Positions 1 through 6,416 of a DNA stretch of 6,576 nucleotides are shown here, piece after piece; the first letter of the stretch is position 1, and every line of letters starts with the position of its first letter. The notes beneath the pieces are model-generated. The model made no database searches. It was given only the letters and a program-made list of their open reading frames with translations, and was not told where the DNA came from. The stretch is from JAYZVT01 sp050248375 (GTDB lineage Bacteria; Pseudomonadota; Alphaproteobacteria; Rhizobiales; Methyloligellaceae). Made by a program: the position numbers and the translations under genes. Location: assembly GCA_050248375.1 (NCBI GenBank), contig JBFWSL010000208.1:1-6576 (forward strand), written 5' to 3'.

Positions 1-1909
1 CAAGGCGGGGCATGGCGTCATAATCGACATACTCGCGCGGCACGTCCTCGATACCCGAACCCGACACCCGCACCAGCGGACCGACCAGGTTGTGGTCCTG
101 GTTGGTGGCGATGCCGTTCTGCATGGTGAAGGTGCCCGAAAGCAGGCTGAAGTCGGTCTTGGCGCTGGGCTGGTCCTTCCAGCCGCCGATCTGGCCGGCC
201 TTGAGGGAGCGGATCATGCCGGCGACGTTCACGCCCTCGATGGCGCCGTCGGAAAAGACAACGGAGCCATTGCCCTGCAGGCTGCGGACGATCTCGCTCT
301 CCGACCGGCCCTGCCCCGACAGTGCGACTTGCGCCTTGCCGCGCCCCGACAGCCACTTGAAATTCATGGCGTCGCGCAGCAGCGGCAGCGCGGAAATGCC
401 GTCGAGGGAGAACTGGGAGGCGAAGGCCGGCACGGGGCGGGCGCTGTCGAGGGTAAAGCGGCCGGCGCCGCGGCCGTCATAAAGCTCGATCTCGGACAGA
501 TCGGCCGAAAGCACGCCGTTCTTGAGAGTGGCCGCGACCACGCCCTTGCCCGTCTTTATGCGCTGATAGTGAATGGCGCCGGTCGCCAGCTTCATGTCGG
601 CGTCCATGGCCTGCAGGCCGGCAAGATCCATCGCGCGCTGGTTCCAGGCCCGCACCTGGGGCTGGGGCGGCTGGTCCTGCCTGTTGAGCTGGTCGATGAA
701 ATCCCCGAGGGACTGGTCGGACTTCGGCCTGGGCGCGGGCCCCGCCTGGGGCGGCTGCTGCGCCTGAGGGGCGGAAGCCGGCGCAGCGGCAGGAGCCGGC
801 GCCGCCGGGGCGGGCGCGCCACCCTCGCCCAGATAGGCATTCAGATCGAGACGGTCGAGAGAGAGAGCCGCGCGCACATACGGGCGCGGCGCGCGCAACT
901 GCACCGAGGCGGTCCCCTGCCCGGTCATGCCGTCCAGAGACAGGTTGGCCCTGGAGAAAGTGATGGTGTCGCCCTCGACCTTGAGATGGCCGGTGACGGA
1001 GGCAGGGCCGAGACCCTTGCCGGAAGGAAGCGGCGAACCGGTCCAGCCGGCGAACTCGCGCAGCGAGGCGAACTTCGCCGAAACGTTGCCGTCGGCGGCA
1101 AGGCCGGACGCGACAGCGACGCGGCCGTCGAAGCTGCCCTGACCCAGGCGGGTCGCAGCGGAGGCCTTCACCGCGGAATGGGAATTGCCTGTCAGGGCGA
1201 CAACGGAACCCACTTCGGCATTGAAGTCGATCTTCTCAGCCCGCCAGACCAGATCGCCCTTGGCCCGCAGGGGCGCGGTGGTGGCCTCCTGCACGAGGTT
1301 TACGTTGACCGCGTCGATACGGTGGGTGGCGCCGCTGCGCTCGTCCGAGTAGATGACGATACCATCGACGATGCTCGCCGCGCCGAGACGCAGGCCGTCC
1401 ATGTAACCGCCGGCGCCGCCCGCGGCCTGCGCCTGGGCGAAGCGCGGCAGGACGGGTGGCGCGGAGGTGTCGGCGGCAGCATCCCCGGAGGAGGCGTATA
1501 GGGGGGCTGAGCCGGCGGCCTTGCGGTCGAAATCCCAGTTCCTGCGGCCGGAAGCGTCAACGCGCAGACTGATGACCGGGCGCACGAGCACGAACTTCTC
1601 TATCTCTACCTGACGGGCGAACAGCGGCAGGAGGCGAAGATTGACGTTCAGCGACTCCATCTTGAGCATGGGGCCGCCCTGCATGTCGGGCGGCGAGGAC
1701 AGCGTCACGTCGCCCAGGTCAACGCCCAGGTTCGGATAGAAAGTGAACGCAGTCCGGCCCTTGACGGTGAGGTCGCGGCCGGTCTGCTGGCGCACCACCG
1801 TGGAGACCTGTTCGCGGATCAATTCCTCGGGAACGAGGAAGGCGACGGCACCGAGCACGAGGCCGGTGAGGACGAAAACGGCGAATAGCGCTTTGAGAAT
1901 GGTTCGCAT
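1..1909 (-). CDS. AsmA family protein, N-terminal 636 residues (3' end outside window)
   Basis: The frame is open from ATG at 1909-1907 to the left edge with no stop, so the C-terminus is missing. An in-frame TGA lies a few codons upstream, making this the first possible ATG; its ribosome binding site is weak (GCAGGG). Seen: a hydrophobic segment at residues about 5-25 (LFAVFVLTGLVLGAVAFLV) after a basic start, typical of a signal anchor. It is followed by an AsmA N-terminal pattern (QTGRDLTVKG near residue 45, then YPNLGVDLGDVTLSSP, then RNWDFD near 125). A Pro/Ala/Gln-rich linker spans about 362-397. The AsmA C-terminal pattern follows at about 520-575 (GRGKAQVALSGQGRSESEIVRSLQGNGSVVFSDGAIEGVNV). 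Known of the family: large beta-rich periplasmic proteins anchored in the inner membrane, related to TamB/YhdP-type lipid-transfer proteins and linked to outer-membrane biogenesis. Specific role here is unknown. A 187-nt gap and a palindrome separate it from the Usp gene, so it is probably transcribed separately. Confidence 0.93.
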   Translation of the reverse strand, partial: MRTILKALFAVFVLTGLVLGAVAFLVPEELIREQVSTVVRQQTGRDLTVKGRTAFTFYPNLGVDLGDVTLSSPPDMQGGPMLKMESLNVNLRLLPLFARQVEIEKFVLVRPVISLRVDASGRRNWDFDRKAAGSAPLYASSGDAAADTSAPPVLPRFAQAQAAGGAGGYMDGLRLGAASIVDGIVIYSDERSGATHRIDAVNVNLVQEATTAPLRAKGDLVWRAEKIDFNAEVGSVVALTGNSHSAVKASAATRLGQGSFDGRVAVASGLAADGNVSAKFASLREFAGWTGSPLPSGKGLGPASVTGHLKVEGDTITFSRANLSLDGMTGQGTASVQLRAPRPYVRAALSLDRLDLNAYLGEGGAPAPAAPAPAAAPASAPQAQQPPQAGPAPRPKSDQSLGDFIDQLNRQDQPPQPQVRAWNQRAMDLAGLQAMDADMKLATGAIHYQRIKTGKGVVAATLKNGVLSADLSEIELYDGRGAGRFTLDSARPVPAFASQFSLDGISALPLLRDAMNFKWLSGRGKAQVALSGQGRSESEIVRSLQGNGSVVFSDGAIEGVNVAGMIRSLKAGQIGGWKDQPSAKTDFSLLSGTFTMQNGIATNQDHNLVGPLVRVSGSGIEDVPREYVDYDAMPRL

Positions 1910-2096
1910 TGCCCTGCTTCTCGGCGGATTTCAGCAAGAAAATCCTGTTGTTACCGCCTCCGAATCGCGTGGATTGTGATCAGACATTACGACCAGATTG
2001 AGGGAGAGACTAGGTCTGTCGCCACGCAGGAACGCTCACGGCCTCGCGAGGCCGTGAGGGCAATACTGCCCGGGAATGGGGCGTAAGTGCGTCCGG
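1910..2096 (-). other. Intergenic region between the Usp and AsmA genes
   Basis: This 187-nt gap carries a perfect 24-bp palindrome near the Usp stop codon (listed separately). Nearer the AsmA start is an inverted repeat with 6-bp arms GGATTT/AAATCC at 1926-1931 and 1940-1945, which would fall in the AsmA leader. I could not identify a convincing -35/-10 pair for the AsmA gene, although a promoter is expected here if it is transcribed independently. Confidence 0.5.
2035..2058. terminator. Perfect 24-bp palindrome after the Usp gene, possible terminator
   Basis: CTCACGGCCTCG is followed directly by its exact reverse complement, CGAGGCCGTGAG. As RNA it folds into a stem of at least 10 bp with a CGCG loop. 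It begins 38 nt past the Usp stop codon, where the transporter operon would end. The minus-strand sequence after the stem (CGTTCCTGCG) has no real U-tract, so it is not a canonical intrinsic terminator. It could be an RNA-stabilising 3' hairpin, an aid to factor-dependent termination, or a protein-binding palindrome. Confidence 0.5.
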
Positions 2097-2519
2097 CTAA
2101 CGGACCAGCAGCACGGAGCCTGCGAAATGACGGGCGACCTTCTCGACGTTCGAGCCCATCAGATAGGTCTTCATGTCGGGCCCATGCGCGCCCATCACCA
2201 CAAGGTCGGCATCGACCTTCTTGGCCGTGCGCAGGATCTGGTCGTAGATGCGGCCATGGCCCACATGCAGCTTCGCCTTGATCCCCTTGAGCATCTTGCT
2301 GGCGAAGTCCTCCAGGCCCTTCTCCGCGGCGTTCAGCGCCTTCACCTCGAAGTCCGCCGGGAAATAGGCCTCGACGGACGCCATGCCGAAGTCCGGCACC
2401 ACCGTCACCAGATGCAATTCCGCCTTGAATTCCCTGGCCATGTCGGAGGCAACCGGCAACGCCTTCTTCCACGACGCCTCATGGTTGAGATCGACCGCAA
2501 GCAATATGCGCGAATACAT
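2097..2519 (-). CDS. Universal stress protein (UspA family), TRAP-operon associated
   Basis: A 140-residue protein, a single Usp domain (Pfam Usp) of usual length. It opens with the standard first strand MYSRILLAVD, where D10 is the conserved nucleotide-site Asp. VDADLVVMGAHG (about 102-113) leads into the ATP-binding loop, with G110, G113 and G122-S123, and the protein ends in the usual strand GSVLLVR. The spacing between G113 and GS is 8 residues, not the classic 9, resembling E. coli UspF/UspG. ATP binding is therefore likely but inferred. An in-frame ATG at 2687 was rejected: it would add 56 non-Usp residues read out of frame from the permease gene. The chosen ATG lies 2 nt after the permease TGA, with AAGGGAG 7 nt ahead, embedded in the permease's last codons, so translation is probably coupled. 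Inferred role: cytoplasmic regulator of the transporter, as with TeaD of TeaABC. Confidence 0.93.
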   Translation of the reverse strand: MYSRILLAVDLNHEASWKKALPVASDMAREFKAELHLVTVVPDFGMASVEAYFPADFEVKALNAAEKGLEDFASKMLKGIKAKLHVGHGRIYDQILRTAKKVDADLVVMGAHGPDMKTYLMGSNVEKVARHFAGSVLLVR

Positions 2520-2521
2520 CT

Positions 2522-5299
2522 TCAGGCTCCCTTCGGCTTCGCCGCACGGCCACCATCGGAGGTGGCCGGCATGCGGCGGCGCTGCATCCAGATCACGCCC
2601 AGCAGAACGAGCACGGCGGGAATATACATCCAGAACTTCGACGGCTGTCCGACGGGTTTCAGCACCTCGAGGATCTCCTGATCCCAATCCAGACCTGCCT
2701 TCTTGGCGGGCGTATCGAAACCGACATCGTCGATAATGGTCTTGCCGCCGTCCTGTTTGATGGTCAGACCGGCATTCTTTAGGCGTTCCTCGCCGGTGGC
2801 GCCTTGAGGCAAATCAAGCAGCACCACCCACTCGATGGTCTGGCCGACGTCGTTCTTGCCCCTGACCTTGAGGCGCAACGGTTCCCCGGCCGGCATATTC
2901 TGCGCCGCCTGCGCGATCTCCGTGGGCGCGCGCTCGATGAAGGGCGGAGAGATCAGATCCATCCAGAAGCCAGGCCGAAACAGGGTGAACGCGACCAGCA
3001 GCAGCAGGGCGCTCTCCCAGAGGTAGCTGCGCACCAGGAACCAGCCCTGGGTGGCGGCGGCGAAGAGCAGCATGGCGACGGTGGCGATGATGAAGATGCC
3101 GATGCCGCCGAGCAGGTTCACGTCGATGAGCAGCAGATGGTGGTTGTAGATGAACAGGAAGGGCAGCGCCGCGGTTCGCAACGAATAGAAGAACGCCACC
3201 ACGCCGGTTCGCATGGGATCGCCGCCCGAGACGGCCGCGGCGGCGAATGAGGCCAGCCCCACGGGTGGCGTCACGTCGGCCATGATGCCGAAATAGAAGA
3301 CGAACATATGCACGGCGATGAGCGGCACGATGAGGCCGTTCTGCGTGCCCAGCGTGACGATCACGGGGGCGAGCAATGCCGACACCACGATGTAATTCGC
3401 GGTGGTGGGCAGGCCCATGCCAAGGATCAGCGACAGGATGGCCGTCAGGAACAGGATGGCCAGGATGTTGCCGCCGGAGAGCACTTCGACGACCTCCGCG
3501 AGAGCCGAACCCACGCCGGTCTGGCTGACGGTGCCGACGATGATGCCCGCCGTCGCCGTGGCGATGGCGATGCCGATCATGTTGCGGGCGCCGGAAACCA
3601 GACCCTCGAGCAGGTCCTGCAGGCCCCGCCGGAACGCCTCGTTATAATTGTGCTGATTGCGGAAATAGGCGAACAGCGGCCGCTGGGTGACCAGGATGAA
3701 AATCATGAAGGCCGACGCCCAGAAGGCCGACAGGCCGGGGGAGAGCCGCTCCACCATGAGCGCCCAGATCAGCACCACCACGGGAAGCAGGAAGTGCAGG
3801 CCGGACTTGATGGTGGGGCCGGGTTCGGGAAGCTTGAGAACCGGCTCGTTGGGGTCCTCCATCTTCAGCTCGGGATAGCGCGCGCCGTAGGCGATGAGCC
3901 CCACATAGACCGCTATCAGCAATGCCGTGATGATCCAGCTCGCCGCCGGGCCGAACACCGGACGAATCCAGCCGATGCCGTAGTAGACGGCGAAGGAGAG
4001 GACGCAGACGGCGATGATGCCGATGAGCAGACCCATGAGGCGCTGGACCCAGGGCTTGGGCATGACCGCGCGCGGCAGGCCCTCCATGCCCAGCTTCATC
4101 GCCTCCAGATGGACGATGTAGACCAGCGCGATGTAGGAGATGGTGGCGGGCAGGAAGGCGTGTTTGACCACGTCGAAATAGGGGATGCCCACATACTCGA
4201 CCATGAGGAAGGCGGCGGCGCCCATGACCGGCGGCATGATCTGGCCGTTCACGGAGGACGCCACCTCGACGGCGCCGGCCTTCTCGGCGGAAAAGCCGAC
4301 GCGCTTCATGAGCGGGATGGTGAATGTGCCGGTGGTCACCACGTTGGCGATGGACGAGCCCGAGATGAGGCCGGTCATGGCCGACGACACCACAGCCGCC
4401 TTGGCCGGGCCGCCGCGCAGGTGGCCCATGAGCGAGAAGGCGACCTGGATGAAGTAGTTGCCCGCGCCGGCGCGGTCGAGCAGCGCGCCGAACAGCACGA
4501 ACAGGAAGACGAAGCTCGCGGACACGCCCACGGCTATGCCGAACACGCCTTCGGTGGTGATCCACTGGTGGTTCACCACCTCGCTCAGGTTGTTGCCCTT
4601 GTGCGCGATGATGTCGGGCATGTAGGGCCCGAGGAAGGTGTAGGCGAGGAACACCGTGGCGACGATGGTCAGCGCGGGCCCCAGGGTCCTGCGGGTCGCC
4701 TCGAGCAGCAGCATCAGGCCGACGATGGCCGCGACGAAATCCTGGAAGATCGGGGCGCCAACGCGGTCGGCAATGCCCGTGTAGAACAGAAAGAGATAGG
4801 ACGCGCAAAAAGCGCCGACGATGGCCAGCACCCATTCATGGGGCGGCACATATTTCCGCGGCGAGCCGAGCAGCACGCAGGCGACGACGGCCGCGGCACT
4901 GCCGAAGATAATCCATGCCGGCACCGCGCCCTTGGAGCCGTGCCAGAACAGAAAGGCCAGCAGCACGGGCACGACCACGCCAAGGCCAATCTGGAACGGC
5001 GTGCGTTCAGAGGGATAGGCAAGGAACGCCAGGAAGATGGCGAAGGCGAGGTGGATGGAGCGCGCCTCGGTATCGTTGAAGACGCCGATGCCGAACATGA
5101 AGGGAAGCGGCGAGGCGAACCAAAGCTGGTACAGCGACCAGGCGAGCGCCACCAGGAGCATCAGCTTGCCGACGGAACCGCCGGGATCACGTGCGCCCGT
5201 ATCGCTGGCTGCGACGAGTTCGTCGAGCTCAGCCTGGCTCAGGCCTCCGCCCGCGGCAGCGGGCTTGGAAGCGGACTTCTTCTTCGCGGATTTCGCCAT
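2522..5299 (-). CDS. TRAP transporter fused permease (4TM/12TM) with C-terminal DUF3394-type domain
   Basis: A 925-residue inner-membrane protein that moves the TAXI receptor's ligand across the membrane, driven by an ion gradient in this family. Domains in order: a Lys/Ala-rich cytoplasmic start (1-16); a short acidic helix with the sequence LDELVAASDTGARDPGG (25-41); membrane segments of the small DctQ-like part (about 44-190); and the DctM large-subunit domain (about 190-700). Visible DctM signatures are SGSSIANVVTTGTFTIP (313-329), GQIMPPVMGAAAF (352-364), GMGLPTTANYIV (627-638) and DVTPPVGLASFAA (675-687). A C-terminal extension (about 725-925) adds hydrophobic segments, a soluble part at about 780-885 containing a PDZ-like stretch, a last membrane segment (about 889-905) and a basic tail; this fits the DUF3394 domain known fused to DctM proteins. 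ATG 5297-5299 has AAGGGGG 8 nt upstream. The receptor gene lies 130 nt upstream and the Usp gene 2 nt downstream. Substrate is not readable from sequence. Confidence 0.96.
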   Translation of the reverse strand: MAKSAKKKSASKPAAAGGGLSQAELDELVAASDTGARDPGGSVGKLMLLVALAWSLYQLWFASPLPFMFGIGVFNDTEARSIHLAFAIFLAFLAYPSERTPFQIGLGVVVPVLLAFLFWHGSKGAVPAWIIFGSAAAVVACVLLGSPRKYVPPHEWVLAIVGAFCASYLFLFYTGIADRVGAPIFQDFVAAIVGLMLLLEATRRTLGPALTIVATVFLAYTFLGPYMPDIIAHKGNNLSEVVNHQWITTEGVFGIAVGVSASFVFLFVLFGALLDRAGAGNYFIQVAFSLMGHLRGGPAKAAVVSSAMTGLISGSSIANVVTTGTFTIPLMKRVGFSAEKAGAVEVASSVNGQIMPPVMGAAAFLMVEYVGIPYFDVVKHAFLPATISYIALVYIVHLEAMKLGMEGLPRAVMPKPWVQRLMGLLIGIIAVCVLSFAVYYGIGWIRPVFGPAASWIITALLIAVYVGLIAYGARYPELKMEDPNEPVLKLPEPGPTIKSGLHFLLPVVVLIWALMVERLSPGLSAFWASAFMIFILVTQRPLFAYFRNQHNYNEAFRRGLQDLLEGLVSGARNMIGIAIATATAGIIVGTVSQTGVGSALAEVVEVLSGGNILAILFLTAILSLILGMGLPTTANYIVVSALLAPVIVTLGTQNGLIVPLIAVHMFVFYFGIMADVTPPVGLASFAAAAVSGGDPMRTGVVAFFYSLRTAALPFLFIYNHHLLLIDVNLLGGIGIFIIATVAMLLFAAATQGWFLVRSYLWESALLLLVAFTLFRPGFWMDLISPPFIERAPTEIAQAAQNMPAGEPLRLKVRGKNDVGQTIEWVVLLDLPQGATGEERLKNAGLTIKQDGGKTIIDDVGFDTPAKKAGLDWDQEILEVLKPVGQPSKFWMYIPAVLVLLGVIWMQRRRMPATSDGGRAAKPKGA
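2527..2533 (-). promoter_or_regulatory. Ribosome binding site of the Usp gene, inside the permease 3' end
   Basis: AAGGGAG on the minus strand, 7 nt before the Usp ATG. It overlaps the permease's final Lys-Gly-Ala codons. This fixes the Usp start at 2519 and supports coupling of Usp synthesis to permease translation. Confidence 0.8.
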
Positions 5300-5307
5300 G
5301 ACCCCGT

Positions 5308-5314
5308 CCCCCTT
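5308..5314 (-). promoter_or_regulatory. Ribosome binding site of the permease gene
   Basis: AAGGGGG on the minus strand, 8 nt before the ATG at 5299. It lies immediately downstream of an 8-bp inverted repeat (5318-5352), close enough for the hairpin to affect ribosome access. Confidence 0.7.
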
Positions 5315-5317
5315 GGC

Positions 5318-5352
5318 GGGCAGGCGACGCCGGCTTCCCGCCTGGCCTGCCC
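5318..5352 (-). promoter_or_regulatory. Potential hairpin next to the permease ribosome binding site
   Basis: Perfect 8-bp arms GGGCAGGC (5318-5325) and GCCTGCCC (5345-5352) are separated by 19 nt. The arm nearer the gene ends 3 nt from the AAGGGGG Shine-Dalgarno. In a GC-rich genome an 8-bp repeat can arise by chance, so a regulatory role is an inference from position only. Confidence 0.35.
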
Positions 5353-5360
5353 TGCTTCAA

Positions 5361-5380
5361 CCGGGCCCGTGAATGCCCGG
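5361..5380 (-). repeat. Small inverted repeat downstream of the receptor terminator
   Basis: Arms CCGGGC (5361-5366) and GCCCGG (5375-5380) with an 8-nt loop, starting just past the T-rich tail of the terminator. There is no T-tract of its own. It may be a 5' stabilising hairpin for processed or read-through permease mRNA, or chance. Confidence 0.35.
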
Positions 5381-5382
5381 CC

Positions 5383-5417
5383 ATAAAGATAAAGAGCCGG
5401 TCCCGAAGGACCGGCTC
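5383..5417 (-). terminator. Intrinsic terminator/attenuator after the TAXI receptor gene
   Basis: On the minus strand a perfect 10-bp stem GAGCCGGTCC / GGACCGGCTC closes a TTCG loop and is followed by TTTATCTTTAT. The C(UUCG)G closing pair is the exceptionally stable tetraloop found in many bacterial terminators. It starts 12 nt after the receptor's TAA. Because the permease follows within 84 nt in the same direction, this is best read as a partial terminator: most transcripts would stop after the receptor, and read-through would supply permease and Usp mRNA. This matches the need for excess periplasmic receptor. The T-tract is interrupted by A and C, consistent with incomplete termination. 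Confidence 0.85.
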
Positions 5418-5429
5418 CGTGGCGGATAC

Positions 5430-6386
5430 TTACATCCAGCCCTTTTCCTTGAAGTACTTGGCCGCGCCGGGATGCAGCGGGGCCGAGTTGCCCGACTTGA
5501 CCATCTCCTTGGGATCGAGGATCCCGAAGGCGGGATGGAGACCCTTGAAGCGGTCGAAGTTGTCGAACACCGCCTTCACGACCTCGTAGACGGTCGCCTC
5601 GGGAATATCGGCCGAGGTGACGAAGGTGGCGCGCACGCCGAAGGTGTCCACGTCCTTGTCGGTGCCCTTGTACATGCCGCCGGGGATGGTCGCCTTGGCG
5701 TAGTAGGCGTTGTCCGCGACCAGCTTGTCGATGCCGGAGCCGGTCACGGGGATCAGGACGGAATCGCAGGAGCTGGTGGCTTCCTGGATCGAACCGTTCG
5801 GATGGCCCACGGTGTAGATGATGGCGTCCACCTTGTTGTCACACAGCGCCTGGGCCTGTTCGGCAGGCTTCAACTCGGAAGCCAGCGCAAAGTCGCCCGT
5901 GGTCCAGCCAAAGGCGCTCAGAACCACTTCCATGGTGGCACGCTGGCCGGAGCCGGGATTGCCGATGTTGACGCGCTTGCCCTTCAGGTCCTCGAACTTG
6001 GTGATGTTCGCGTCCTTGCGGGCGACGACGGTGAAGGGTTCGGGATGAACCGAGAAGACGGCGCGAAGCTTGTCGAACTTGTTGCCCTCGAACTTCGAGC
6101 TGCCGTTGTGAGCGTGGAACTGCCAGTCGGACTGAGCGACGCCCATCGTCATGTCGCCGGCCTTGATGGAATTGATATTGGCGATGGAGCCGCCCGTGGA
6201 AGGAGCGGTGCACTTGATGCCGGTCTTCTCGGAGTCGCGATTGACCAGCCTGCAGATCGACTGGCCGACGACGTAGTAGACACCGGTCTGACCGCCGGTA
6301 CCGATGGTGATGAACTTCTCCTCTGCAGCCTGGGACGGTGCCGCAAAGGCAACTGCCGCCAGGAAGGCGAGAGCAAATCTCTTCAT
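5430..6386 (-). CDS. TAXI family TRAP transporter solute receptor
   Basis: A 318-residue periplasmic binding protein of normal family length. The N-terminus MKRFALAFLAAVAFAAPSQA is a clear Sec signal peptide, cleaved probably after A20. Mature-domain TAXI hallmarks: FITIGTGGQTGVYYVVGQSI (about 25-44), the STGGSIANINSIKAGDMTMGVAQSD stretch (63-87), VNIGNPGSGQR (139-149) and the C-terminal LHPGAAKYFKEKGW (304-317). It would capture ligand and hand it to the fused permease encoded downstream. Characterised TAXI proteins bind glutamate-type or dicarboxylate ligands, but the ligand here cannot be deduced. The mature part has four cysteines (C45, C59, C182, C207), suggesting two disulfides. The start at 6386 is fixed by the signal peptide and by AGGAG 7 nt upstream; an in-frame ATG at 6554 would bury the signal peptide and has no ribosome binding site. 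Confidence 0.96.
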   Translation of the reverse strand: MKRFALAFLAAVAFAAPSQAAEEKFITIGTGGQTGVYYVVGQSICRLVNRDSEKTGIKCTAPSTGGSIANINSIKAGDMTMGVAQSDWQFHAHNGSSKFEGNKFDKLRAVFSVHPEPFTVVARKDANITKFEDLKGKRVNIGNPGSGQRATMEVVLSAFGWTTGDFALASELKPAEQAQALCDNKVDAIIYTVGHPNGSIQEATSSCDSVLIPVTGSGIDKLVADNAYYAKATIPGGMYKGTDKDVDTFGVRATFVTSADIPEATVYEVVKAVFDNFDRFKGLHPAFGILDPKEMVKSGNSAPLHPGAAKYFKEKGWM

Positions 6387-6393
6387 ACTGAAT

Positions 6394-6400
6394 CTCCTCA
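6394..6400 (-). promoter_or_regulatory. Ribosome binding site of the TAXI receptor gene
   Basis: TGAGGAG on the minus strand, with its AGGAG 7 nt ahead of the ATG at 6386. It is the strongest Shine-Dalgarno in the window, consistent with high receptor synthesis, and it decides against the 6554 start. Confidence 0.85.
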
Positions 6401-6403
6401 CTC

Positions 6404-6416
6404 TGTTCCCAGAACA
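6404..6416. promoter_or_regulatory. Inverted repeat upstream of the receptor gene, possible operator
   Basis: TGTTC (6404-6408) and GAACA (6412-6416) are perfect arms around a 3-nt centre. The site sits directly upstream of the receptor ribosome binding site, where a repressor could act. It is short and I cannot assign it to a known regulator family. Confidence 0.35.

Noticed and set aside
720..825. Pro/Ala/Gln-rich stretch in the AsmA gene as a possible frameshift or repeat insertion
   Set aside because: The frame is continuous on both sides and AsmA features resume after it; a disordered linker is the simpler explanation.
92..1501. 469-residue open frame on the plus strand
   Set aside because: It lies codon-for-codon antisense to the AsmA gene, has no recognisable domain, and is an expected by-product of high GC codon bias. 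The minus strand has a clear signal anchor and AsmA motifs across the same bases.
2520..2687. Upstream start at 2687 for the Usp gene
   Set aside because: The 56 extra residues overlap the permease C-terminus in another frame and do not resemble Usp; the 2519 start has its own ribosome binding site and the standard first strand.
3642..4835. 397-residue open frame on the minus strand in another frame of the permease
   Set aside because: Arg/His/Pro-rich shadow of the permease gene with no family features.
3308..5386. 692-residue open frame on the plus strand
   Set aside because: Antisense to the TRAP permease; its translation is a His/Asp/Glu/Arg/Gly-rich low-complexity product typical of antisense reading of a hydrophobic membrane protein gene.
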